A stretch of DNA of 64,000 nt, from positions 953,704-1,017,703 of the forward strand of contig NZ_SRRT01000002.1 of NCBI RefSeq assembly GCF_004784475.1, in the 5' to 3' direction. The DNA is from Streptomyces bauhiniae (GTDB lineage: Bacteria; Actinomycetota; Actinomycetes; Streptomycetales; Streptomycetaceae). The notes below the pieces were generated by a model. That model made no database searches and was not told the origin of the DNA. It was given only the letters and a program-made list of their open reading frames with translations. Shown piece by piece: positions 29,133 to 37,944 of this stretch; the first letter of the stretch is position 1; every line of letters starts with the position of its first letter. The translations under genes were made by a program, and so were the position numbers.

Positions 29133-29758
29133 GACCGCGCTCCCTGGACGGGGGCTCCCTGCACGGGCACGGGCGCCGGGACATGGGCGAGGAGGTGGCG
29201 GACGAGGGTGAGCAGGGTCTGCACGCCCGAGCTGGAGATACGGGCGTCGCAGGGGACGACCGGGACGGCGGGGCTCAGGTCGAGGGCGGCGCGCACCTCG
29301 TCGGGGTCGTAGCGGAAGGCGCCGTCGAACTCGTTGACGGCCACGATGAAGGCGACGCCGCGTTCCTCGAAGAAGTCGACGGCGGCGAAGCACTCCTCCA
29401 GGCGGCGGGTGTCGGCCAGGATGACCGCGCCGAGGGCGCCCTCGGACAGCTCGTCCCACATGAACCAGAACCGTTCCTGGCCGGGCGTGCCGAACAGGTA
29501 GAGGACGTGCCGGGGGTCGAGGGTGATGCGGCCGAAGTCCATGGCGACGGTCGTCTCGACCTTGTTCTCGATGCCGTCCAGGTTGTCGGTGGCCGCGCCG
29601 ACCGTGGTGAGGAGTTCCTCCGTACTGAGCGGCGCGATCTCGCTGACCGCACCCACGAAGGTCGTCTTGCCCACCCCGAACCCGCCCGCCACCAGGATCT
29701 TGAGCGCGGTGGGGAACGGGTCGGAGCTGTACGGGTCAGAGCTGTCGTCGTAGTCCAT
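29129..29758 (-). CDS. cvnD: Conservon GTPase CvnD
   Basis: 209 aa MglA-like small GTPase. P-loop GGFGVGKTTFVGAV, switch region LFGTPGQERFWFMW, and VNEFD in place of NKxD. In Streptomyces conservons it forms a membrane-associated complex with CvnA-C resembling a G-protein-coupled system. It overlaps cvnC by 23 bp. The C-terminus has a short repeat VPVQGAPVQGA. Confidence 0.92.
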   Translation of the reverse strand: MDYDDSSDPYSSDPFPTALKILVAGGFGVGKTTFVGAVSEIAPLSTEELLTTVGAATDNLDGIENKVETTVAMDFGRITLDPRHVLYLFGTPGQERFWFMWDELSEGALGAVILADTRRLEECFAAVDFFEERGVAFIVAVNEFDGAFRYDPDEVRAALDLSPAVPVVPCDARISSSGVQTLLTLVRHLLAHVPAPVPVQGAPVQGARS

Positions 29759-30113
29759 CGAGCACTGCCTCCAGCAGAGACCGGTCAGTGGGGTTGTGGC
29801 GGAACGCGGGGGGCTTGGTGGTCAGCGCCCCGCAGTCGACGAGGTCCGAGAGCAGCACTTTGGTGACCACGGCGGGCAGCCTCAGATGGGCGGCCACCTC
29901 GGCCACCGAGACGGGCGCGCGGGACAGATCGAGCGCCTGCGCGTGCTCCGGGCCGAGATAGCCGAGCGGGGAGACGCCGGTGGCCATCACCTGGGAGATC
30001 AGGTCCAGCGCGACGCTGGGTTCGGTACGGCCGTTGCTGACCGTGAACGGCCGCACCAGCCGCCCGGCCGCGTCGTCGAGCCAGGGCCCGTCGCCCACGG
30101 CGGCCACGCTCAC
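29736..30113 (-). CDS. cvnC: DUF742 protein CvnC
   Basis: 125 aa DUF742 winged-helix-like protein: LVRPFTVSNGRTEP, LDLISQVMAT, PEHAQALDL, VSVAEVAAHLRLPAVVTKVL and LVDCGALTTK. Third conservon component, thought to link the roadblock protein and the GTPase. GTG 30113 overlaps the cvnB stop (GTGA). Confidence 0.92.
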   Translation of the reverse strand: MSVAAVGDGPWLDDAAGRLVRPFTVSNGRTEPSVALDLISQVMATGVSPLGYLGPEHAQALDLSRAPVSVAEVAAHLRLPAVVTKVLLSDLVDCGALTTKPPAFRHNPTDRSLLEAVLDGLRRQL

Positions 30114-30544
30114 GGCCTCATCGCCGTCGGGTCGGCGGCGGGCTGCCGGGGCGCGGTGACGAGGTACGGGCGGACGCTCTTGACCAGCATCGCCATCTCG
30201 TAGCCGAGCACGGCGGCGTCGGCCTCGCGTCCGGCGAGCACGGCGAGACAGGTGCCGGAGCCGGCGGTGGTGACGAACAGCAGCGTGGAGTCGAGTTCCA
30301 CCACGACCTGCCGCACCTCCCCGCCGTCCCCGAACCGGACGCCCGCGCTGCGGCCCAGCGAGTACAGGCCGGAGGCGAGCGCGGCCATGTGGTCGGCACT
30401 GTCCGGGTCCAGCCCGTGCACGGCCTTCACCAGCCCGTCGCAGGACAGCAGCACCGCGCTGCCGGTGTGCGGCACGCGCTGCACGAGGCCGCTCAGCAGC
30501 CAGTCGAGGTCGGATGCGTGGGCGGTCGGCGCATCGCTCGCCAT
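30110..30544 (-). CDS. cvnB: Roadblock/LC7-domain protein CvnB
   Basis: 144 aa from ATG 30544, which has AAGGAG 10 bases upstream. A longer form from ATG 30619, overlapping the cvnA stop by ATGA, would add a Pro/Thr-rich N-terminus and cannot be excluded. Roadblock core: LDWLLSGLVQRVPHTGSAVL, ASGLYSLGRSAGVRFG, VVVELDSTLLFVTTAG. Likely regulates the CvnD GTPase. Confidence 0.9.
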   Translation of the reverse strand: MASDAPTAHASDLDWLLSGLVQRVPHTGSAVLLSCDGLVKAVHGLDPDSADHMAALASGLYSLGRSAGVRFGDGGEVRQVVVELDSTLLFVTTAGSGTCLAVLAGREADAAVLGYEMAMLVKSVRPYLVTAPRQPAADPTAMRP

Positions 30545-30615
30545 GGTGGATCGACTCCTTGGGGTACGGGGGGCTGCGGGAGCGGTGGGGGGTGTGGGGG
30601 CGGTGGGGGTCTGCG

Positions 30616-32796
30616 TCATGCGGGGGGCGCGCTCCTGTCGAGGGGGCCGGGGGGCGTGGGGTCCGGCTCCATGCGGTTCGGCGCCATGTGGTGGGGCTCC
30701 GTGGGGGGCGGCACCGTGTGGTCCGACGCCATGTGGTCCGGCGCCATGCGGTCCGCCGCTACCTGGTTTGGCTCAGTGGGGGGCAACACGGTGTGGTCCG
30801 ACGCCATGTGGTTCGGCTCCAGAGAGGGCGACAAGGTGTGGTCGGACTCCATGGGGGTGGGGGCCATGTGGTCCGGCTCCATGTGGTCCGGCTCCATGTG
30901 GGGCGGCTCCATGTGCCCAACTCCCACGTGCGCGGGCCCCATGTGCCCAACCTCCATGTGCGGCAACTCCATGGGCTCGGCCTCCATGTGCGCGGAAGCC
31001 ATGTCCTCGGCGCCCATGTGCGGGGCCTCCGTGTGCGTGCCCTCCCCGTACGCCGTCTCCGCGGGCGACCCCTCGCCACCGGGCGCCGGCTGCCCGAACC
31101 CCTCCCCCGCGGCCTCCAGGCTCTGCTGGGACTCCGCGAGGCCGATCCCGCGCTGGAAGGCGGCCATCAGGCCGGGATCGTGGCCCACGACAACATCGTT
31201 GTCCTGGCGCGGTACCGGCCCGCCCCGGAGTTGCGGAGCGATGTGCTCCTGGGCGCGGCGGCGGGGCAGCGAGGGCCTCTCCGTAGCCAAGGGCGCCGTA
31301 GCGACTCGCGGGGTCGGCAGCACGCCCGCGTTGGCCTCCACCACGGTCCGGTCCCCGGCGCTGATGCCGGGCACCGCCTCGGCGGGGTTGGCCCGCTGCT
31401 CCTGCGCCCCGCGCATCGGCAGGGGAGGCGGCGCGGCAGTCCCCGTATCGGCACCGCTCTCCCGCCGAGCCGCCTGCCGATGCCGCCCGGTGGCCGGAGC
31501 ACTCGGAGCACTCGGGGTACTCGGAGCAGCAGCCTCCACCGCCCCAGCCACCTCGGCCCCCGGACCGGCAACCTCCTGACCGACCCCCGCCGACACCCCC
31601 AACAACCCCTGCGGCACAACCAGTACCGCCTGCACGCCCCCATAGATGTTGGTCTGGAGACGTACCGAAATCCCATGCCGACGGGCCAGTTGAGAAACCA
31701 CGTACAGACCGATGCGGCCGTCCGCCAGCAGGCTGGCGACGTTGACCTGGTCGGGGTCGGCGAGGAGGGCGTTCATCCGGTGCTGTTCCTCGACCGGCAT
31801 GCCGAGCCCCCGGTCCTCGACCTCGATGGCGAGTCCGGAGGTCACCAGGTTGGCGCGGAGCAGGACTTGGGTCTGCGGGGCGGAGAACACCGTGGCGTTC
31901 TCGACCAGTTCGGCGAGGAGATGGATGACGTCGGCGACGGCGTGCCCGCGCAGCTCGCCCTCGACCGGCGGAACGAGCTTGACCCGTGAGTACTGTTCGA
32001 CCTCCGCGATGGCGGAGCGCAGTACCTCGGTCATGTCGACGGGGTTGCTCCACTGCCGCCGGGAGACGGCGCCGCCGAGCACGGCGAGGTTCTCCGCGTG
32101 GCGGCGGATGCGGGTGGCGAGGTGGTCGACGTGGAAGAGCCCCTTGAGCAGGTCGGGGTCCTCGATCTCGTTCTCCAGCTCGTCCAGGATGGAGATCTCC
32201 CGGTGCACCAGTGACTGGAGGCGCCGGGCGAGGTTGACGAAGACCTCGAGTTTCTGTTCGTTGGCGGCCTGGCTGGAGAGCTGGGCCGCGCGGACGACGG
32301 CGGTGACGGCGCCGTCGTGGGCGCGGGCCAGGTCGGCGGCGAGGAGTTCGAAGTCGTCGGCGTCCTCGGGCGGCCGGCGGCGCGGTTTGCCGCGGGGCGG
32401 CGGCTCGCCCCGGCGCAGCGCGTCGACCAGGGCACGGAGGTCGGCCTCTCCGCGGGCGGCGTTGCGGCGCAGGGCGCCGACGCGGTCGCCGACGGAGCGG
32501 GCGGCGCGGTCGGCGGCCACGGCGGCGATGCCGATGGCGGCCCCGGCGACCACGACGGTGAGGGCGAGCACCGCCCAGAGGACCAGGCCGGTGTGGGCGC
32601 CACCGGCGCGGACGGTGAAGACGACGGCCGCGGTGGCGGCGAGGGCGACCGCGACGGGCGGGAGTACGGCGAGCCGCATGAGCTGGGGCCGAATGAGCGT
32701 CTCGGGCAGTGCGGGAGCGGGTCGGGCGACCGGTCTCCCGTGTCGGCCGCCCTCTCGGCGGTCGGCACGGGCGGCCGGTGCGCGGAGGTGAGACAT
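30616..32796 (-). CDS. cvnA: Conservon sensor histidine kinase CvnA with His/Met-rich tail
   Basis: 726 aa. Two transmembrane helices near 42-62 and 72-95 with almost no external domain, a HAMP/coiled region, a dimerisation segment (LARRLQSLVHREISILDELE), and an ATPase domain about 265-400 (HLLAELVENATVFSAP, EVEDRGLGMPVEEQ, GRIGLYVVSQLARRHG). The last 300 residues are low-complexity; residues about 590-715 contain eleven His-Met pairs in HM(E/A)P-type repeats. First gene of the cvnABCD-GAF operon. The tail is unusual and may bind metal. Confidence 0.88.
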   Translation of the reverse strand: MSHLRAPAARADRREGGRHGRPVARPAPALPETLIRPQLMRLAVLPPVAVALAATAAVVFTVRAGGAHTGLVLWAVLALTVVVAGAAIGIAAVAADRAARSVGDRVGALRRNAARGEADLRALVDALRRGEPPPRGKPRRRPPEDADDFELLAADLARAHDGAVTAVVRAAQLSSQAANEQKLEVFVNLARRLQSLVHREISILDELENEIEDPDLLKGLFHVDHLATRIRRHAENLAVLGGAVSRRQWSNPVDMTEVLRSAIAEVEQYSRVKLVPPVEGELRGHAVADVIHLLAELVENATVFSAPQTQVLLRANLVTSGLAIEVEDRGLGMPVEEQHRMNALLADPDQVNVASLLADGRIGLYVVSQLARRHGISVRLQTNIYGGVQAVLVVPQGLLGVSAGVGQEVAGPGAEVAGAVEAAAPSTPSAPSAPATGRHRQAARRESGADTGTAAPPPLPMRGAQEQRANPAEAVPGISAGDRTVVEANAGVLPTPRVATAPLATERPSLPRRRAQEHIAPQLRGGPVPRQDNDVVVGHDPGLMAAFQRGIGLAESQQSLEAAGEGFGQPAPGGEGSPAETAYGEGTHTEAPHMGAEDMASAHMEAEPMELPHMEVGHMGPAHVGVGHMEPPHMEPDHMEPDHMAPTPMESDHTLSPSLEPNHMASDHTVLPPTEPNQVAADRMAPDHMASDHTVPPPTEPHHMAPNRMEPDPTPPGPLDRSAPPA
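30650..31030 (-). repeat. Degenerate 15-bp repeat array encoding HMxxx in cvnA
   Basis: Repeated units close to catgtggtccggctc (plus strand) with a 5-codon period. A longer duplication is embedded: 30697-30740 and 30772-30815 are near-identical over about 44 bp, offset by 75 bp (25 codons). Reading frame is kept throughout. Confidence 0.75.
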
Positions 32797-33128
32797 CTGC
32801 GTCCTCGTACTGGTCCGGCGGGCCTGACGTCGGAAAGAAAGAAGGGGAAAGAAAAGGGGCCCTGATGTGTCCGACGGGAATTCACGTTAGTTGCCTGAGC
32901 GGTAGGTGCGGCGGGCAGTTGACAAAGTCTCCCGGCCTGCGTCCCGCTCTGGTATGAGGCGTCGTACGTCCGATCGATAAAGCCGGTGAATTTCCGCGTC
33001 AGACGGAAAAGAAAACGGTCCGCCCCGATCAGAAGAAATCATTTCCCGTGATCCGTACGTGATCAACATCCCGTACGCTCCCGCCTGATCGGTGTGCACG
33101 AGCGCGCCACAACTACGGGGGATGAAGC
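32797..33128. other. Divergent intergenic region between cvnA and a membrane-protein gene
   Basis: 332 bp, clearly less GC-rich than its surroundings, with a purine tract at 32834-32861 and a TTGACA at 32919-32924. It should contain the promoters of both units. I could not match a convincing -10 to the TTGACA, and see no ORF or palindrome of note. Confidence 0.4.
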
Positions 33129-34223
33129 ATGACTTGGGGACGTGCGGCGATACCGGCGCTGGTCGGCGGGCTGCTGCTGACGGCGTTGCTGTGGTGGGCG
33201 GGGGCGAGCACGGACGCGCTGCACCTTCAGGGGAGCACCGATCTGCTGGGCGGTGAGGCGGTGTCCGACCTGCAGCAGTGGCTCGGCCCGTGGGCGTACG
33301 ACCCGCCGCAGTTCGCGCCGGACGGTGACGCCACGCACTACCTCGACCTGTTCCACACCGGGAGGCAGATCCGGTTCGGGGCGCTCTTCGTGTTCTTCAC
33401 CGTCGGAGCGGTGTTCCTGATGCGGTGGCTGCCGCCGGTCGCGGGGCGGGTGACCGCAGCGCTGCTCACCTCGTGGGCCTGGGCGCTGGTGTCCGCCATG
33501 CTCGCGGTGACGGTGTCGGCGCCGTGGCAGATCGCCGCGTACGGGCACGGCAGCTATCGCTTCCTGCCCGATCTGGCGGGTGTGATGGCCGGGGGACGCC
33601 AGCTCGTGGTGGTGGTCGGACTGGTCGCGGCGGCCGTGACGGTGCTGGTGGGACGGGCCACCGCAAAGGGCGCGGGCCCGCTGCCCCGGCGGGAGGTCCC
33701 GGCGCGGGCCGCGCGGCCGGCGGCCACGGCCGGTACGGCGGTGATCGCGCTGTCGCTGCTGGTGCTGTCGTATCAGCGGGTCGCCGCCGCGATCCAGACG
33801 GCGCCCTACGGCGGCGGGTTCTTCTCCGAGCCGGGTGATCTGCTGCGCGAGCTGCTGCTGCTCGGCGCATGGTCGGGCCCGGCGGGCACACCGATGGGCG
33901 ACTGGCTGCTCGCCCGGCTGTCCGACGTGCTGGTGCTCGCGGTGGTGTGGTGGACGCTCCGGCTGCTGCCCGGACTGCTCACCCGGGTCACGGTCCCGGC
34001 GATGGCGCTCGGCGCGGTGTGTGCCACGGTCCTCGGGCTGATGGCCGGGCAACTGCTGCGGGTGGTGACGGTCGGGGGCGGCATGAAGTGGGGCCTGCGG
34101 TACATCGTCGGCAACCTGGGCGCCGGTGTCTCGGCCGCGCTGCTGTGGGGGCTGGTCGCGGGGGCGCTGGCCGCGGTGACGCTGCGGCTCACGGCCGGTC
34201 CCGCCCCGGTCGAGGACCGATGA
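33129..34223 (+). CDS. Multi-spanning membrane protein, function unknown
   Basis: 364 aa with about eight hydrophobic segments, e.g. ALVGGLLLTALLWWAGA, FGALFVFFTVGAVFLM, LVVVVGLVAAAVTVLVG, AGTAVIALSLLVLSY, VLVLAVVWWTLRLLPGLL, MALGAVCATVLGLMAG, and a last one before the basic C-terminus. A hydrophilic stretch at about 35-75 is probably external. GGGGGA precedes the ATG. No family recognised; stands alone facing the cvn operon. Confidence 0.75.
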   Translation: MTWGRAAIPALVGGLLLTALLWWAGASTDALHLQGSTDLLGGEAVSDLQQWLGPWAYDPPQFAPDGDATHYLDLFHTGRQIRFGALFVFFTVGAVFLMRWLPPVAGRVTAALLTSWAWALVSAMLAVTVSAPWQIAAYGHGSYRFLPDLAGVMAGGRQLVVVVGLVAAAVTVLVGRATAKGAGPLPRREVPARAARPAATAGTAVIALSLLVLSYQRVAAAIQTAPYGGGFFSEPGDLLRELLLLGAWSGPAGTPMGDWLLARLSDVLVLAVVWWTLRLLPGLLTRVTVPAMALGAVCATVLGLMAGQLLRVVTVGGGMKWGLRYIVGNLGAGVSAALLWGLVAGALAAVTLRLTAGPAPVEDR

Positions 34224-34224
34224 C

Positions 34225-34569
34225 TCAGACCAGCGTCAGGACCACCGCGAGCGTCGAGTCGTACTTCTGCTGGCGGCCCGCGACCGATTCGAGGACCTGC
34301 TGGGCGCTCTCCCACTGCTCGGGCTGGGCCTTGGCGTAGTCGCGCCAGCCGACGACGACGAGGAGGCGGCCCGGTACCTCGGGACCCCAGCCGATGTCGC
34401 CGCAGGCGTCCTGGAACGCCTGCCAGTTGCGTCCGGCGAACTCGGGCAGGTCGAGGGCCTTGGTGGCGCGGTCCATGAATCCGGCCTGGTCCGTGACGCT
34501 GGCGAGGTCGAGCGGGATGACCTTCCAGCCGGCCTGGTGGACGACCTCGGCGAGGGTGGCTGCGGGCAT
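34225..34569 (-). CDS. Barstar-family protein
   Basis: 114 aa. KVIPLDLASVTDQAGFMDRA, ALDLPEFAGRNWQAFQDACG and IGWGPEVPGRLLVVV follow the barstar pattern (LPExxGxNWDAxxD), whose acidic helix blocks barnase-type RNases. No ribonuclease or toxin gene is adjacent, so it is either an orphan immunity protein or has another partner. Ends 1 bp from the convergent membrane-protein stop. Confidence 0.82.
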   Translation of the reverse strand: MPAATLAEVVHQAGWKVIPLDLASVTDQAGFMDRATKALDLPEFAGRNWQAFQDACGDIGWGPEVPGRLLVVVGWRDYAKAQPEQWESAQQVLESVAGRQQKYDSTLAVVLTLV

Positions 34570-34690
34570 GTCGGCACCGCCTTCGGGGTCCCGGGAACTG
34601 CGTCGGTCCCCCCATGATGCCCCGGCCGGAGCGGCTCCGCAGGTCCGCCGGGCGGGGCTCCGACGGCCGCCACGGTAGGCTGTCCCCTTT

Positions 34691-36235
34691 GTGCCCCGGA
34701 GCCGTACCGGGCGCGCCCGAGCCCGACAGGTACCCCGCGTCTTGACCCTCTCCGTGCCCTCGCCCCGTTTCCGCCGTCCGCCCTGGCTGTCCGATCCGAG
34801 GGTGCTGCGCACCGAGGTGCTGGGCGGGCTGGTGGTCGCCCTGGCCCTGATCCCGGAGGCGATCTCGTTCTCGGTGATCGCCGGGGTGGACCCGGCCATC
34901 GGGCTGTTCGCGTCGTTCACCATGGCGGTGACCATCGCGTTCGTGGGCGGCCGCCCGGCGATGATCTCCGCCGCGACCGGCGCGGTGGCCCTGGTGATCG
35001 CCCCGATGAACCGGGAGCACGGCTTCGGGTACCTGATCGCCACGGTGATCCTGGCGGGCGTCTGCCAGATCGTGCTGGGCGCGCTGGGGGTGGCGCGGCT
35101 GCTGCGGTTCGTGCCGCGCAGTGTGATGGTCGGCTTCGTGAACGCGCTGGCGGTACTGATCTTCCTGACGCAGCTCAAGGAGCTGACCGGGGTGCCGTGG
35201 CCGGTGTATCCGCTGTTCGCGGCCGGGGTGGCGCTGCTGGCGCTGTTCCCCAGGGTCACGCGGGCCGTTCCGGCGCCGCTGGTGTCGATCGTCGCGCTCA
35301 CCGCGGTGACGGTGGCGGCGGGCATCGCGGTGCCGACCGTCGGCGACCGGGGCGCGCTGCCCTCGGCGCTGCCGGTGCCGGGGCTGCCGGACGTGCCGTT
35401 CACGCTGGACACGCTGACCACGATCGCGCCGTACGCGCTGGCCATGGCGCTGGTCGGCCTGATGGAGTCGCTGATGACGGCGCGGCTGGTGGACGACATC
35501 ACCGACACCCGCTCCTCCAAGACGCGCGAGTCGGTCGGGCAGGGCGTCGCCAACATCGTGACCGGATTCTTCGGCGGCATGGGCGGCTGCGCGATGATCG
35601 GCCAGACCATGATCAACGTACGGGTGTCGGGTGCCCGTACCCGGCTGTCGACGTTCCTCGCCGGGGTGTTCCTGATGGTGCTGTGCATCGTCTTCGGGCC
35701 GGCGGTGTCGAAGATCCCGATGGCCGCGCTGGTCGCCGTGATGGTGATGGTGTCGGTGGCGACCTTCGACTGGCACTCGGTCGCGCCGCGCACGCTGCGG
35801 CGGATGCCGGCCGGGGAGATCGCGGTCATGGTGCTCACGGTCGTGGTCGTGGTGGCCACCCAGAACCTGGCGATCGGTGTGGTGGTCGGCTCGCTGGTCG
35901 CGCTGACGGTGTTCGCCCGCCGGGTCGCCCGGTCCGCCGAGGTCACCTCGGTCCTGGACCCGGACGGCTCGACGGTGGTGTACCGGGTGACCGGCAACCT
36001 GTTCTTCGCCTCGGCCGACGATCTGGCGCACCGTTTCGCCTACGCCACCGATCCCCGCCGGGTGGTGATCGACCTGTCCGCCGCCCATGTGTGGGACGCC
36101 TCGTCCGTCGCCGCGCTGGACGCCGTGGAGGCGCGGTACGCCGAGCACGGCACGACGGTCGAGATCACCGGCCTCGATGAGCGCAGCGCCCGCCTGCACA
36201 GCACGCTGACCGGCGAGCTGGTGGGCAAGGGCTGA
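34691..36235 (+). CDS. SulP-family anion transporter with STAS domain
   Basis: 514 aa. Transport domain with 10-12 helices: EVLGGLVVALALIPEAISFS, SFTMAVTIAFVGGRPAMISA, TGAVALV, and GQGVANIVTGFFGGMGGCAM. A STAS domain occupies about 420-510 (VVIDLSAAHVWDASSVAALD). SulP proteins carry sulfate, bicarbonate or other anions. It abuts the sulfur-scavenging cluster, so sulfate is plausible, but the two are convergent. Start GTG 34691 is provisional. Confidence 0.88.
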   Translation: MPRSRTGRARARQVPRVLTLSVPSPRFRRPPWLSDPRVLRTEVLGGLVVALALIPEAISFSVIAGVDPAIGLFASFTMAVTIAFVGGRPAMISAATGAVALVIAPMNREHGFGYLIATVILAGVCQIVLGALGVARLLRFVPRSVMVGFVNALAVLIFLTQLKELTGVPWPVYPLFAAGVALLALFPRVTRAVPAPLVSIVALTAVTVAAGIAVPTVGDRGALPSALPVPGLPDVPFTLDTLTTIAPYALAMALVGLMESLMTARLVDDITDTRSSKTRESVGQGVANIVTGFFGGMGGCAMIGQTMINVRVSGARTRLSTFLAGVFLMVLCIVFGPAVSKIPMAALVAVMVMVSVATFDWHSVAPRTLRRMPAGEIAVMVLTVVVVVATQNLAIGVVVGSLVALTVFARRVARSAEVTSVLDPDGSTVVYRVTGNLFFASADDLAHRFAYATDPRRVVIDLSAAHVWDASSVAALDAVEARYAEHGTTVEITGLDERSARLHSTLTGELVGKG

Positions 36236-36260
36236 GCGGACGCCGACCCGCGCGGCCCCG

Positions 36261-36815
36261 TCACCCCGTCGCGGCCAGCAGGGTCCGGCCGCCAAGGGCG
36301 ACGGAGAACTGGTCGGTGATCTGGGCCAGTGCCTCGGCGGTGCCGGGGGCGACGGTCAGGGTGCCGTCCTCGCGCACCACTATGTCCTTGTCGAGGGTGA
36401 ACCAGCCCTGGACTATGTGGGCGGCGCCCATGGAGCTGAGCACCGGCCGCAGGGCGTAGTCGATGGCGAGGACATGGGCCGTGGTGCCGCCGGTGGCGAG
36501 CGGCAGCACCGTCTTCCCGGTGAGCGCGTACTGCGGGAGCAGGTCGAGGAAGGACTTCAGCAGGCCGGAGTACGCGGCCTTGTAGACGGGGGTGCCGATC
36601 ACGACGCCGTCGGCCCGGTCGACCAGTTCGGCGGCGGCCGCTATGGCCGGGTGCCTGACATCGGCGCCGAGCAGTGCGTCGGCGGGCAGCCCGCGCACGT
36701 CCAGCGGGACCACCTGGTGCCCCTGGCGGCTCAGCCGCTCGTCCAGGTGGCGCAGCAGGCGGCCGGTGCGGGAGGTGGCGGAGGGGCTGCCGGAGATGGA
36801 CAGGACGGTTGCCAT
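36261..36815 (-). CDS. NADPH-dependent FMN reductase (SsuE-like)
   Basis: 184 aa. SISGSPSATSRTGRLLRHLD is the FMN-binding loop, GVVIGTPVYKAAYSGLLKSF the second, LPLATGGTTAHVLAIDYAL the third; this is the SsuE/MsuE subgroup. It supplies FMNH2 to flavin-dependent desulfonating monooxygenases, four of which precede it in the same leftward operon. Last gene of that operon (61 bp after the preceding one). Confidence 0.9.
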   Translation of the reverse strand: MATVLSISGSPSATSRTGRLLRHLDERLSRQGHQVVPLDVRGLPADALLGADVRHPAIAAAAELVDRADGVVIGTPVYKAAYSGLLKSFLDLLPQYALTGKTVLPLATGGTTAHVLAIDYALRPVLSSMGAAHIVQGWFTLDKDIVVREDGTLTVAPGTAEALAQITDQFSVALGGRTLLAATG

Positions 36816-36876
36816 GGGGGGGACCTTTCAAGCGGGGTTCGGTGGGCGGTCGGGGGGTGTCTCGTACGACAGCCCC

Positions 36877-37944
36877 CTACGCCTGCTGCCACAGGGTGGT
36901 GGGCGCTTCCGTCCGCACCACGGGTGCGATCTCCTCGGCGAACCAGCGGAGCTGGTCGGTCTGCTGGGCCAGGGAGAGGCCGGAGCCGTCGACGGTGACG
37001 GACTGCAGATCGTGCCGGTAGGCCGCGTGGAAGCCGAGGATCTTGTCGATGACCTGCTGCGGGCTGCCGATGAGGTGGGGCCCGTCCGCGATGGCCTCCT
37101 CCACGGTCCGGAACGGCGTGTTGTAGCCCGGCTTGCCGGCCAGGTGCGGCTTGTACGACTGGCGGACGCGGGCCTCGTAGAAGTCCTTGAACTCGGCGAC
37201 GGCCTGCTGGCTGGTGCGGGCGATGAACAGCCCGCCGGAGCCCGCGCCGACGTAGGCGCCGGCCGGGTCGTGGCCGTGGGCGGCGAAGCGTTCCCGGTAG
37301 TGGTCGATGAGCCGGGTGTACGCCTCGCGGGGCTGGATGGCGTTGGCGCTGAACAGCGGGTCGCCGTGACGGGCGGCCAGTTCGGGTGAGTTGAGGCTGG
37401 TGGCGGAGCCGTGCCAGACGCGGGGCGGGCGGCCCTCGTAGGGGCGCGGGAGGGTGGTGACGCCGGTCAGGGGCGGGCGGAACTTGCCCTGCCAGGTGAC
37501 GTCCTCCTCGCGCCAGAGCCTGCGCAGCAGCTCGTACTTCTCGGCCTGGTAGTCCCACTGGAGGCCCTCGTCCAGGCCGAAGAGGTCGAAGTGGCCGGCC
37601 TCGGCGCCCTTGCCGATGACGAGTTCGAGACGGCCGCGGGAGAGCTGGTGGAGGGTGGCGTAGTCCTCGGCGACCCGTACGGGGTCGAGGATGGCGAGGA
37701 CGGTGACGCCGGTGAGCAGCCGGATGCGGGAGGTGCGGGCGGCGAGCGCGCCGAGCAGCACGGTGGGGCTGGAGGAGAGGAAGGGCCCGGCGTGCCGCTC
37801 GCCGATCGCGTACGCGTCGAAGCCCAGCTCCTCGGCGATGGCCCCGGTCTCCACGATCTCGGTCAACCGCTCGTCGGCGGGCACCTGTTCGCCGGTCAGG
37901 GGGTGCGGGGCGTGGCCGCCGATGGTGAGGACCTGGAACCTCAT
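36877..37944 (-). CDS. LLM-class flavin-dependent oxidoreductase
   Basis: 355 aa bacterial luciferase-like TIM barrel: ETGAIAEELGFDAYAIGERH, ARTSRIRLLTGVTVLAILDP, EDYATLHQLSRGRLELVIGK, and GSPQQVIDKILGFHAAY. Uses FMNH2 from the adjacent reductase to oxidise a small organic, probably organosulfur, compound. ATG overlaps the stop of the upstream monooxygenase (ATGA). Exact substrate unknown. Confidence 0.9.
   Translation of the reverse strand: MRFQVLTIGGHAPHPLTGEQVPADERLTEIVETGAIAEELGFDAYAIGERHAGPFLSSSPTVLLGALAARTSRIRLLTGVTVLAILDPVRVAEDYATLHQLSRGRLELVIGKGAEAGHFDLFGLDEGLQWDYQAEKYELLRRLWREEDVTWQGKFRPPLTGVTTLPRPYEGRPPRVWHGSATSLNSPELAARHGDPLFSANAIQPREAYTRLIDHYRERFAAHGHDPAGAYVGAGSGGLFIARTSQQAVAEFKDFYEARVRQSYKPHLAGKPGYNTPFRTVEEAIADGPHLIGSPQQVIDKILGFHAAYRHDLQSVTVDGSGLSLAQQTDQLRWFAEEIAPVVRTEAPTTLWQQA

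Noticed and set aside
29129..29165. Repeat vpVQGAPVQGA at the end of cvnD as a tandem repeat element
   Set aside because: Only two short copies; may be chance in a low-complexity tail.
32919..32950. TTGACA as a rightward promoter for the membrane-protein gene at 33129
   Set aside because: No acceptable -10 hexamer lies 16-19 bp downstream; the nearest TAT-containing sequence is about 28 bp away.
33806..36295. Long minus-strand frames opposite the SulP gene
   Set aside because: Composition (Arg/His/Gln/Asp runs) is typical of antisense shadows in high-GC DNA; the plus frame is a clear SulP transporter.
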